A DNA stretch of 64,000 nt from Leucobacter massiliensis (GTDB taxonomy: Bacteria; Actinomycetota; Actinomycetes; Actinomycetales; Microbacteriaceae): contig NZ_MWZD01000012.1 in the NCBI RefSeq assembly GCF_002982315.1, positions 124,001 through 188,000 on the forward strand, written 5' to 3'. Under the pieces are notes generated by a model that ran no database searches, was not told the origin of the DNA, and saw nothing but the letters and a program-made list of their open reading frames with translations. Shown piece by piece: positions 8,434-15,787 of this stretch. Numbering within the stretch: the first letter of the stretch is position 1; each line of letters begins with the position of its first letter. A program made the position numbers and the translations under genes.

Positions 8434-9351
8434 GTGAGCGACCCTGATTTCCGCACGCCCGAGGAAGCCGGCCGGGTCTCCGGCACCGCTGAGCCACCGT
8501 CAGGCCCGCCCGCAGCGGCCCTCGCCGCAGCGGCGGCCGCACGGCTCGCGGAGCTGCGGCTGCGCGAGCCGCTGACGCACAGCATCACGAACAGCGTGGT
8601 GACGGGTTTCACCGCGAACGCGCTGCTCGCGCTCGGTGCCTCCCCGGCGATGGTGGACATCGCGGGTGAGGCCGGCGTGTTCGCGGGTATTGCCGACGGC
8701 GTGCTGCTCAACCTCGGCACCCCGGCGCCCGAGCAGCGCCGCGCCATGCGGGAGGCCGTCGCCGGAGCCGCCCGGGCCGGAACGCCGTGGGTGCTCGACC
8801 CGGTCGCCGTCGGCGCGCTGCCGGTGCGCACCGCCCTCGCGGCTGAGCTCCTGGCGGCTGGCCCCGCGGCCGTCCGCGGCAACGCCTCCGAGATCCTCGC
8901 ACTCGCCGGCCGCGGCGGAGGGGGCCGCGGCGTGGACTCCGCGGACGGGCCCGATGCGGCGCGCGAGGCCGCGCTGACGCTCGCGCTCGCGCATGACGCC
9001 GTCGTCGCCGTCTCCGGGCCCGCGGACCTCATCACGGACGGTGCGTCGATCGTGCGTGTGGAGAACGGTCACCCGCTGCTGACCCGGGTCACCGGCGGGG
9101 GTTGCGCGCTCGGGGCGGTGTGCGCGGCGTTCCTCGGCGTGCGCGGCGACCGCCCGGCGCTCGAAGCGGTGGTCGCCGCGCACCTCGTCTACGGCCTCGC
9201 CGCCGAGCGGGCGGCCGAGGGAGCCGCGGGGCCCGGGAGCTTCGCCGTTCGCTTCATCGACGCGCTGGGCGCGCTCTCACCGGACGAGGTGAGCGCCGGG
9301 GCGCGGCTGCGCGTCGCCGCGGCGCGGACCGCGGGGGAGGGGCGGGCGTGA
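8434..9351 (+). CDS. thiM: Hydroxyethylthiazole kinase
   Basis: A roughly 305-residue kinase that phosphorylates 4-methyl-5-(2-hydroxyethyl)thiazole in thiamine salvage. Hallmarks are the N-terminal block [21 protein letters not shown], the [12 protein letters not shown] segment, [15 protein letters not shown], and the nucleotide/catalytic loop [11 protein letters not shown] with the active-site Cys. GTG 8434 is chosen because GAAGGGA lies 8 bases upstream; ATG 8425 is in frame but overlaps the Shine-Dalgarno. About 30 extra N-terminal residues precede the family core. The stop overlaps the thiE start by 4 bp. Confidence 0.93.
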   Translation: MSDPDFRTPEEAGRVSGTAEPPSGPPAAALAAAAAARLAELRLREPLTHSITNSVVTGFTANALLALGASPAMVDIAGEAGVFAGIADGVLLNLGTPAPEQRRAMREAVAGAARAGTPWVLDPVAVGALPVRTALAAELLAAGPAAVRGNASEILALAGRGGGGRGVDSADGPDAAREAALTLALAHDAVVAVSGPADLITDGASIVRVENGHPLLTRVTGGGCALGAVCAAFLGVRGDRPALEAVVAAHLVYGLAAERAAEGAAGPGSFAVRFIDALGALSPDEVSAGARLRVAAARTAGEGRA

Positions 9352-10019
9352 GGCTCGAAGTCATGCTGGTGACCGACCGCGCACTGTGCGGCATCCGCGG
9401 GGTCGGCGAGACCGTGCGGCGCGCCGTCGACGGGGGCGCCGGAACCGTGCAGCTGCGCGACAAGCGGGCCGGTGCCGGCGAGCTGCTGCGGCAGGCCGAG
9501 CAGATCGCCGGCGCCATCGACGGCCGGGCCGCGTTCGTCATCAACGACCGCCTCGACGTCGTGCTCGCGGCGCGCGAGCGCGGCATCCCCGTCGACGGCG
9601 TGCACCTGGGGCAGGGCGACGTCGACGTGGTGCGCGCCCGGGACGCACTCGGCCCTGCCGCCGTGGTCGGGCTCACTGCTCACACGCCGGCCCACCTGGC
9701 GGCGCTCGCCGCACTGCCGCGAGGCACCGTCGACTACCTGGGTGTCGGCGTGATCCGGCCCACCAGCACCAAGCGCGATCATCCGCCGGCCATCGGCGTC
9801 GCCGGCTTCGCGCGCTTCGCAGCCGCCGCGCCCGTGCCGTGCGTGGCGATCGGCGGAGTCCGTGCGGCGGACGCCGGAGCCCTCCGCAGAGCGGGGGCGG
9901 CGGGCCTCGCGGTGGTCTCGGCGGTGTGCGCGGCGCAGGATCCCGAGCGTGCGGCCCGCGAACTGCTCGCGGCCTGGCGGAACGCGGGTGCCGGCCACGC
10001 GAACGGAGCCGGCCGATGA
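9348..10019 (+). CDS. thiE: Thiamine-phosphate synthase
   Basis: A 223-residue TIM-barrel enzyme that joins HMP-PP and thiazole phosphate to thiamine phosphate. Seen in order are VQLRDKRA for pyrophosphate binding, [35 protein letters not shown] and VAIGGVR. It begins with a GTG that overlaps the thiM stop (GTGA) and ends in a 4-bp overlap with thiD, so the three genes are translationally coupled below the TPP riboswitch. Confidence 0.94.
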   Translation: MRLEVMLVTDRALCGIRGVGETVRRAVDGGAGTVQLRDKRAGAGELLRQAEQIAGAIDGRAAFVINDRLDVVLAARERGIPVDGVHLGQGDVDVVRARDALGPAAVVGLTAHTPAHLAALAALPRGTVDYLGVGVIRPTSTKRDHPPAIGVAGFARFAAAAPVPCVAIGGVRAADAGALRRAGAAGLAVVSAVCAAQDPERAARELLAAWRNAGAGHANGAGR

Positions 10020-11005
10020 GCCGGCAGCAGCGCATCGTCAACGTCCTGTCCGTCGCCGGCACCGACCCGACCGGGGGAGCCGGCATCCAGGCCGATCTGA
10101 AGGCGATCGCCGCGGGCGGCGGTTATGGCATGGCCGTGGTGACCGCGCTCGTCGCGCAGAACACCCGGGGCGTGCGCGCGGTGCACGTGCCGCCGATCCC
10201 GTTCCTCACCGCCCAGCTCGACGCCGTCTCCGATGATGTGCGCATCGACGCCGTGAAGATCGGGATGCTCGCGAACGCCGAGGTGATCGGGGCCGTCGCC
10301 GCGTGGCTGCGCCGGGTGCGTCCCCCGCTCGTGGTGCTCGACCCGGTGATGATCGCGGCGAGCGGTGACGCGCTGCTCGACCCCGAGGCGGTCACGGCGC
10401 TGCGCGGGCTGATCCCGCAGGCCGGGCTGATCACGCCGAACCTCCCCGAGCTCGCCGTCCTCGCGGGCGCGGCGGGCGCCGGCGCCGCCGGGCCCGCGGA
10501 CACCTGGGAGGCCGCGCTGGAGCAGGCTCGCCTGGTGGCTTCCGCCCACGGCGTCCGGGTGCTCGCGAAGGCGGGCCACCTGCCGGGGGAGCGCACGCCG
10601 GATGCACTCGTCACCCCCGAGGGCGACACGATCGAGTTCCCCGGGGTGCGGATCGCGACACGGAACACGCACGGCACCGGTTGCTCCCTCTCTGCGGGCA
10701 TCGCAACCCGGGTGGCGCGTCACGGCGGGGACTGGGTGCGCGCGGCGCGTGAGACGAAGGCGTGGCTGCGTGAGAGCCTCGCCGCCGCGGACACCCTCGA
10801 CGTCGGCGGCGGCAGCGGACCGGTGCACCACTTCGCGGGGCTCTGGGCGCGCGGCGGACTTCACACGGCGCCCGAAGCGCAGCAGAACCGCGCGGTGCGC
10901 GGGGACGGCGGTGCCGGGCGGCGGGACGATCAGCCGGCGGGCGCGGCCGCGGAGGTCACGGTCGGCAGGCTCGATGCGGGCCCCAGGCGGTCGCCGTCGC
11001 AGTAG
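10016..11005 (+). CDS. thiD: HMP / HMP-phosphate kinase
   Basis: A 329-residue ribokinase-fold enzyme that phosphorylates hydroxymethylpyrimidine twice, the last salvage step needed to feed ThiE. The family signature AGTDPTGGAGIQADLKA is near the N-terminus; KIGML, VLDPVMIA, TPNLPEL and the anion-hole loop NTHGTGCSLSAGIA follow. The final 25 or so residues after GLWARGG are low-complexity, and their codons overlap the 3' end of the opposing sigma-factor gene by 76 bp, so the tail may be a late extension. The operon has no thiC or thiG, which fits salvage rather than full synthesis. Confidence 0.92.
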   Translation: MSRQQRIVNVLSVAGTDPTGGAGIQADLKAIAAGGGYGMAVVTALVAQNTRGVRAVHVPPIPFLTAQLDAVSDDVRIDAVKIGMLANAEVIGAVAAWLRRVRPPLVVLDPVMIAASGDALLDPEAVTALRGLIPQAGLITPNLPELAVLAGAAGAGAAGPADTWEAALEQARLVASAHGVRVLAKAGHLPGERTPDALVTPEGDTIEFPGVRIATRNTHGTGCSLSAGIATRVARHGGDWVRAARETKAWLRESLAAADTLDVGGGSGPVHHFAGLWARGGLHTAPEAQQNRAVRGDGGAGRRDDQPAGAAAEVTVGRLDAGPRRSPSQ

Positions 11006-12786
11006 CCGAAGCCGAAGCTCCGGAAGGGCCAAGCGTAGAACAGGGGGGTGCTCGCCCGTCCCTCGGCGTCGAGTTCGATGGGCGTCCACAGCCGGGTGGA
11101 CGGCCGTGCGCAGACGGAGGCGCCGGGAATGCCGCTGAAGCCGACCACGAAGGGCGGAAACACCCCCGGCGCACCGGGGTCTTCGGGCCAGGCGCTCAGC
11201 TCCGCCTCGGGCGCCGAGAGCGAGAAGGAGACCCGCTGCGGAGGCTCCCCCGGGAGCGCCGCCTGGCTCACCACGGCCGTGTGCGCGCCGACGGGGAGGG
11301 GGAGGCTCGCGAGGTCCGCCTGCCACGCGCCTCCGGTGTCGGCGTGGACGTCGAGACGGTGTTCCCCGAGGGTCACGGCGACGGCCGAGCCGGGTTCGGC
11401 GGTGCCGACGAGCCGTGGCGCCACCGAGCCGCCGCGCGTGTCCCGGGCCTGCACCGTGAGCGTGGCGGGGGGCGATCCGGGATCGGGGTCCGGCTCGGGA
11501 TCGGGACCCGGCTCGGGACCGGGATCGGGATCCGGCTCCTCCGTCGCGGGGGTGCCGTCATTGCCCGGCTGGGCGTCCGAGCCCGGTGCCCCGCTGTCCT
11601 GCGAGGGCCCCGCGCCGTGCGGAAGGGCCGAGGGAGACCCGTCGCCGTCGGCGGGAGCGTCCGTCGCGGGGCTTGGCTCCGCCGCCCGGGCTGATCCGGG
11701 GCCTGCGCCGCCGGGTGCGGGACGGGCCGGCTCCGAGACGGAGGACGGGCCCGGGGCGGAGCCCGGCAGGGGGTCGGGGAAGGCGAGTGACACGATCAGT
11801 GCGGCGATGCCGACGCTCGCCGCGGCGGCACCGCCGAGCAGGGCTGTGGCGCGCAGCGGGCGCAAGCCGACGGCGGCGTGGGCGGCCGTGGCGCCGCCGG
11901 GGATCGGCAGCAGGCCGGGGCTGAGCGGCAGCGCCGCGGCGAGCAGTACGAGCAGGCCGCGCCGTCCGCCGAGCCTGCGGTCCTCGCGTCGCAGTTCGTC
12001 GCGCAGGGCCGTGCACTCCGGGCAGTCCCGCAGGTGCGCGTCGAGGGTGCGCGCCCGCGGCCGGGGCAGGGATCCGCGCACGTAGCGCGGAAGGGCCTCG
12101 GCCACCTCCGGATGGCTCGCGACGTCTGCGGGCGGCAGTTTGTGGCGCAGCCATGAGAGCCGGAGCCCCTCACGCGCTCGGCGCAGTGTCACCGAGACGG
12201 CGTTGGGGCTGAGCTCGAGCTGCTCGGCCACGCGTGCCCGTGGCGCGTCGTCGACCTCGCTGAGCCACAGCACCCGCTGCCAGCGCTCGGGAAGCGCGCG
12301 GAACGCGGCGACGATCTCGGAGTGTTCTTCGGCTCTGAGCACGGGCTCGTCGCTCGCGGCGGTGGGCTCCCCGTCGAGCTCGACGTTGGTGAGCTGCCAC
12401 TGCTGTTCACGGTAGCGCCGTGCCGCGATGTTGCGGGCGACGCGCAGCAGATAGGGGCGGAACGCCTGCTGCGGGCCGACGCCCCGCTGCAGCTGTTCCC
12501 AGAGGGATTCGAAGGCTTCGGAGACGACGTCCTCGGCGTCGGAGCGTGCGAAGGGGCGCACCACCCGCTCGGCCACGGCGGCGTGGCGTCGCCAGAGTTC
12601 AGCGAATGCGGCACGGTCCCCGGATCGGGCGGCCAGCAGCAGTTCGGCTTCGTCGTCGGCGTCGGGTGCCGGGGGCGTGCCGTCCGGCGCTGTTCGCCCG
12701 TGATCGTGCGATGCGTGCGCGGGCGCGTCGAACGGTGCCGGGGTGCTCCGCCCACCGTCCGCCGTTTCCCGATCCCCAGAGCTCAT
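10930..12786 (-). CDS. ECF sigma factor fused to zinc-finger anti-sigma, membrane and exterior region
   Basis: A 618-residue single chain. Residues about 47-115 are sigma region 2 (FAELWRRH, DAEDVVSEAFESLW) and about 155-212 region 4 (LPERWQRVLWL, LELSPNAVSVTLRRAREGL). A zf-HC2 anti-sigma motif follows: His251, Cys255, Cys258 in HLRDCPEC. Two hydrophobic segments (about 277-297 and 315-336) come next, then about 110 residues rich in Pro, Asp, Gly and Glu, and an exterior Ig-like tail from about 455. The layout suggests a sigma factor held at the membrane by its own anti-sigma part and freed by proteolysis when the outer tail senses something. ATG 12786 has GGGAGG just upstream. It lies divergent from the pilus operon. 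The domain calls are firm; the sensing role is inferred. Confidence 0.85.
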   Translation of the reverse strand: MSSGDRETADGGRSTPAPFDAPAHASHDHGRTAPDGTPPAPDADDEAELLLAARSGDRAAFAELWRRHAAVAERVVRPFARSDAEDVVSEAFESLWEQLQRGVGPQQAFRPYLLRVARNIAARRYREQQWQLTNVELDGEPTAASDEPVLRAEEHSEIVAAFRALPERWQRVLWLSEVDDAPRARVAEQLELSPNAVSVTLRRAREGLRLSWLRHKLPPADVASHPEVAEALPRYVRGSLPRPRARTLDAHLRDCPECTALRDELRREDRRLGGRRGLLVLLAAALPLSPGLLPIPGGATAAHAAVGLRPLRATALLGGAAAASVGIAALIVSLAFPDPLPGSAPGPSSVSEPARPAPGGAGPGSARAAEPSPATDAPADGDGSPSALPHGAGPSQDSGAPGSDAQPGNDGTPATEEPDPDPGPEPGPDPEPDPDPGSPPATLTVQARDTRGGSVAPRLVGTAEPGSAVAVTLGEHRLDVHADTGGAWQADLASLPLPVGAHTAVVSQAALPGEPPQRVSFSLSAPEAELSAWPEDPGAPGVFPPFVVGFSGIPGASVCARPSTRLWTPIELDAEGRASTPLFYAWPFRSFGFGYCDGDRLGPASSLPTVTSAAAPAG

Positions 12787-12852
12787 GCCGCTCCCTGCCT
12801 CCCTGCGCTGTGTGCGACGCTGCGGGCGCTCACCGCGGGCGCCGCCCGAGAA

Positions 12853-12880
12853 CATGTGCGCAGGGGGAGGAAAATGTGAC
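12853..12880 (-). promoter_or_regulatory. Candidate ECF promoter A, facing the sigma gene
   Basis: On the minus strand the site reads GTCACATTTT, and CACATG begins exactly 17 bases after GTCAC. Two more sites with the same spacing lie at 12950 and 13249 facing the pilus operon. The start of transcription would fall about 55 bases before the sigma-gene ATG, which suggests autoregulation. Confidence 0.6.
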
Positions 12881-12949
12881 GGGCCGGAGCGCGCAGCGCG
12901 GGCAATTCCCAGGGATTCTTCAGCTTCACGGAAAAAACGAGGATCTCGC

Positions 12950-12977
12950 GTCACTTTTCTCCCGTCCCCCGCACATA
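12950..12977 (+). promoter_or_regulatory. Candidate ECF promoter B, facing the pilus operon
   Basis: GTCACTTTTC is followed by CACATA exactly 17 bases after GTCAC, the same geometry as sites A and C. It would give a leader of about 370 nt before the pilin start. It lies back to back with site A. Confidence 0.55.
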
Positions 12978-13248
12978 TGAGGCGGGAAGGCACTCCCCGC
13001 CACCGCCGCGAGGCGCGTGGCCGCCTTCTCACCCCTGGCGGTCGCCGCTCCCCGGCGCCCGCGCCGGGCGGGCGCACTCCCCGTGCCCGCCCGGCACCCA
13101 CTCGGGCGTGCGGCGCTGCTGCCGGGCGTCCACGTCGCGACCGATATCCGGTGACGCGGTCCAGGGGTGCGAGTCAGGGTGCCGCGCGAGCGAGTCAAGC
13201 CGGCGCGCGGCAGATGTATCACAGTTCGATAACGGAAGCCGGCCGGGT

Positions 13249-13276
13249 GTCACTTTTCCCGCAGCGCCGGCACGTG
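13249..13276 (+). promoter_or_regulatory. Candidate ECF promoter C, proximal to the pilin gene
   Basis: GTCACTTTTC is followed by CACGTG exactly 17 bases after GTCAC. A transcript from here would start about 70 bases before the pilin GTG. The TTTTC run directly after GTCAC is shared with site B. Confidence 0.6.
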
Positions 13277-13358
13277 TCAAGCGGAGGCCGATCCCGGACC
13301 TCCGTATGCCAGGAGTGAATCCCGCGAGCTGCGGTGGTTCGGGAAAGGAGACGTTCAC

Positions 13359-14876
13359 GTGGCTGAACGTAATAAGCAGCGCCGCTTCGCGGCCGCGATC
13401 GGGGTGGCTGCCGCAGGCCTGCTCGCCCTCACCGGGGTGGGGACCGCCGCGCATGCGGCGCCCAACGACTACGGCAACATCGACGCCGACCGCCAGGGCT
13501 CGCTCACGGTGCACAAGTACCTGCACCAGGACGGCGGCACCGAGGGCGACGTCAGTGAGACCCCGGCCGACGGCGACTTCTCGGACCCGGTCGCCGACGT
13601 GGTCTTCACCGTCTACCCGCTGCTGCAGAACGGCGAGCCCATCGACCTCACCGTCCCCGGCAACTGGGACCAGCTGAAGGACCTCACCCCGGGAGACGCG
13701 TGCACCGCCCCCGCGGGCTTCACCCTCGGCACCCCCCAGGCGCTTCCCGCGACCGACGCGGCGGGCACCGCGACCGCCGCCCTCCCCGTCGGCGTCTACC
13801 AGGTCTGCGAGACCTCGGCCCCGCCGAAGATCGTCGACCGTGCGATCCCCTTCATCCTGGCCATCCCCATGCCGCACGAGAACGGCTGGGTGTACGACGT
13901 GCACGCCTACCCCAAGAACGGCGAGGGCGAGATCGTCAAGTCCGTCGAGCCCCAGCAGAACACCGGGCTCGGCTCCACCGTGCGCTTCCCCGTGACCGTG
14001 CCCGTGCCGACGATGGCACAGAAGTGGACCGCCTTCGCGATCCGTGACACGCTCGACACCCGTCTCACGCCGGTCGCTGCGGCCGACATCGCCGTGACGG
14101 TCGACGGCGCCGCACTCGACCCCTCCTTCTACGAGGTCACCATCGAGGGTCAGCAGATCACGATGAACTTCACCGCCGCGGGCGTCGCATGGCTCAACGA
14201 GGGCCCGGGCGCACAGATCGGCAAGAAGATCCAGGTCGTGTTCGCCGGTGTGGTGAACGCCCCCGGTGACGGGACGATCCCCAACCGGGCCGAGCTGTGG
14301 ACCAACAACCCCGGCTTCGATCCCGACGTCACGCCGCCGCTCCCCTCGAACGAGGTGCGCACGCACTGGGGCGCCCTCGAGGTGCAGAAGCGGGCCGACG
14401 GCACGAGCGGCACCGAGGGCCGCCTGAACGGTGCGGTCTTCGAGGTCTACAACGCCGCCGACCCCTACGCCGCCGACTGCTCGCAGGCCGAGGCCGCCGG
14501 CGATCCGATCTCCGTGCAGGGCGAGACCCGCTTCACCTCGGCCGGCACCGGCGTGATCTCGGTCTCGGGCCTCTTCGTCAGTGACAGCGTGCAGGCCCCC
14601 GTGGATGCGGAGCAGCGCTGCTACGTGCTGAAGGAGGTCGCGGCCCCCGCGGGCTACGTACTCCCGGCGGAGCCCTTCACGGGCGTCGCGGTGCAGGCGG
14701 GCCAGACCGCCGTCTCCGACAACGTCGAGATCATCAACACGCAGCAGGAGGTGCCCGAGCTGCCCCTGACCGGTGCGGCCGGCCAGGTGCTCCTGATCGC
14801 GGGCGGGGTGGCGGCGATCGCCATCGCACTCGGCCTCGTCCTGATGAACCGCCGACGCGGCTCGGTCGAGCGCTGA
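13359..14876 (+). CDS. SpaH/EbpB-type LPXTG major pilin
   Basis: A 505-residue sortase-assembled shaft pilin. The signal peptide ends near AAHAA at about residue 33. The first Ig-like domain begins with GSLTVHKYLHQ. The pilin motif is GWVYDVHAYPKNGEGEIVK, with the Lys that sortase links to the next subunit. A second domain (VRFPVTVPVP and on) is followed by a CnaB-like domain from about residue 340 (ALEVQKRADG) that carries the E-box YVLKEVAAPAGY. The cell-wall sorting signal is LPLTG at 468-472, then a hydrophobic helix and RRRGSVER. The start is GTG 13359 behind GGAAAGGAG. It overlaps the sortase ATG by one base. Confidence 0.93.
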   Translation: MAERNKQRRFAAAIGVAAAGLLALTGVGTAAHAAPNDYGNIDADRQGSLTVHKYLHQDGGTEGDVSETPADGDFSDPVADVVFTVYPLLQNGEPIDLTVPGNWDQLKDLTPGDACTAPAGFTLGTPQALPATDAAGTATAALPVGVYQVCETSAPPKIVDRAIPFILAIPMPHENGWVYDVHAYPKNGEGEIVKSVEPQQNTGLGSTVRFPVTVPVPTMAQKWTAFAIRDTLDTRLTPVAAADIAVTVDGAALDPSFYEVTIEGQQITMNFTAAGVAWLNEGPGAQIGKKIQVVFAGVVNAPGDGTIPNRAELWTNNPGFDPDVTPPLPSNEVRTHWGALEVQKRADGTSGTEGRLNGAVFEVYNAADPYAADCSQAEAAGDPISVQGETRFTSAGTGVISVSGLFVSDSVQAPVDAEQRCYVLKEVAAPAGYVLPAEPFTGVAVQAGQTAVSDNVEIINTQQEVPELPLTGAAGQVLLIAGGVAAIAIALGLVLMNRRRGSVER

Positions 14877-15787
14877 TGCTCCTCGCGAGCAGCGCGGTGC
14901 GGCGCACGCGCCGACGGTGGAGGCCCAGCGCCCTCACCGTGTGCATCGCGCTGCTCGCGATCGGCGGGCTCGTGGCCGGGCTCTACCCCATGAGCGCGGC
15001 CTGGCTGTCGGCCTACAACCAGTCGCAGGTGGTGCGCGGCTACACCTCCGATCTGGCAACGGTGCGGCCCTCGGCCGAGCAGCAGCTCGCCGAGGCCCGC
15101 CGCTACAACGAGGCGCTGAGCGCGGGGGTCGTCCTCGGCCGCAACGCCTCGGTGCCCGTCGGGGACGGCTCCCTCGCGGACGCGTCGCCCGACTACCAGC
15201 GCATGCTGCGCGCGAACGCCGAGGGCACCATGGCCAGGGTCAAGATCCCGAGCATCGACGTCGACCTGCCGATCTACCACGGCACGAGCGACGCGGTGCT
15301 CGACCTCGGCGCCGGTCACCTGGAGGGGTCGCACCTCCCGGTCGGCGGTCCCGGCACCCGCTCGGTCATCACCGCGCACCGGGGCCTCGCGAACGCGACG
15401 ATGTTCAGCAACCTCGACCGGGTGCAGCTGGGAGACACCTTCACCGTCGAGGTCTTCGGCGAGGTGCTCACCTACCGCGTCCGCGAGACGCGGGTGATCG
15501 CGCCGGAGCAGACGGACACCCTTCGTGCGGAGCCGGGGGAGGACCTCGTGACCCTGATCACCTGCACCCCGCTGGGCATCAACACCCACCGGATCATCGT
15601 GACGGGCGAGCGGATCACCCCCACGCCCGAACGGGACCTCCTCTCGGCGGGCGCTGCGCCCACCGTGCCGGGCTTCCCGTGGTGGCTGGTGTACGGCTCG
15701 GCCGGGCTGGCACTGGTCGCCGGCTACGTGGTGTGGCAGGGCGCCGCCGACGCGCGGGCGGGACATCGGAGGGGAAGCGGCACATGA
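14876..15787 (+). CDS. srtC: Class C (pilus) sortase
   Basis: A 303-residue membrane transpeptidase that polymerises pilins. An N-terminal transmembrane helix (about 17-37) and a C-terminal one (about 268-288) frame the sortase barrel, as usual for class C. Catalytic residues are His168 in VITAHRG, Cys230 in TLITCTPLGINTHR and Arg239. The block IPSIDVDLPIYHGT is typical of the class. The usual DPF/DPW lid motif is not obvious in the segment before residue 110. The gene sits between two LPLTG proteins and overlaps both (TGATG before, ATGA after), so expression is coupled. Confidence 0.93.
   Translation: MLLASSAVRRTRRRWRPSALTVCIALLAIGGLVAGLYPMSAAWLSAYNQSQVVRGYTSDLATVRPSAEQQLAEARRYNEALSAGVVLGRNASVPVGDGSLADASPDYQRMLRANAEGTMARVKIPSIDVDLPIYHGTSDAVLDLGAGHLEGSHLPVGGPGTRSVITAHRGLANATMFSNLDRVQLGDTFTVEVFGEVLTYRVRETRVIAPEQTDTLRAEPGEDLVTLITCTPLGINTHRIIVTGERITPTPERDLLSAGAAPTVPGFPWWLVYGSAGLALVAGYVVWQGAADARAGHRRGSGT

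Larger units (their letters stand above)
12787..13358. other. Divergent control region between sigma fusion gene and pilus operon
   Basis: A 572-bp gap without a convincing gene. It holds three candidate promoters (12853-12880 minus; 12950-12977 and 13249-13276 plus). The first two form an imperfect inverted pair about 70 bp apart. The middle part, 12980-13240, contains GC-rich hairpin-forming runs, for example CCCGGCGC with GCGCCGGG near 13053, and the short dyad ATC-acagttc-GAT near 13218. Open frames here are shadows of GC-rich DNA without ribosome sites. Confidence 0.6.

Noticed and set aside
10930-11005. Frameshift in thiD because of its tail overlapping the sigma gene
   Set aside because: The kinase core is complete before the overlap; a convergent 76-bp overlap with a low-complexity tail is a simpler reading.
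12980-13318. Small open frames in the sigma-pilus gap
   Set aside because: They are Arg/Pro-rich, lack ribosome sites and overlap the promoter elements.
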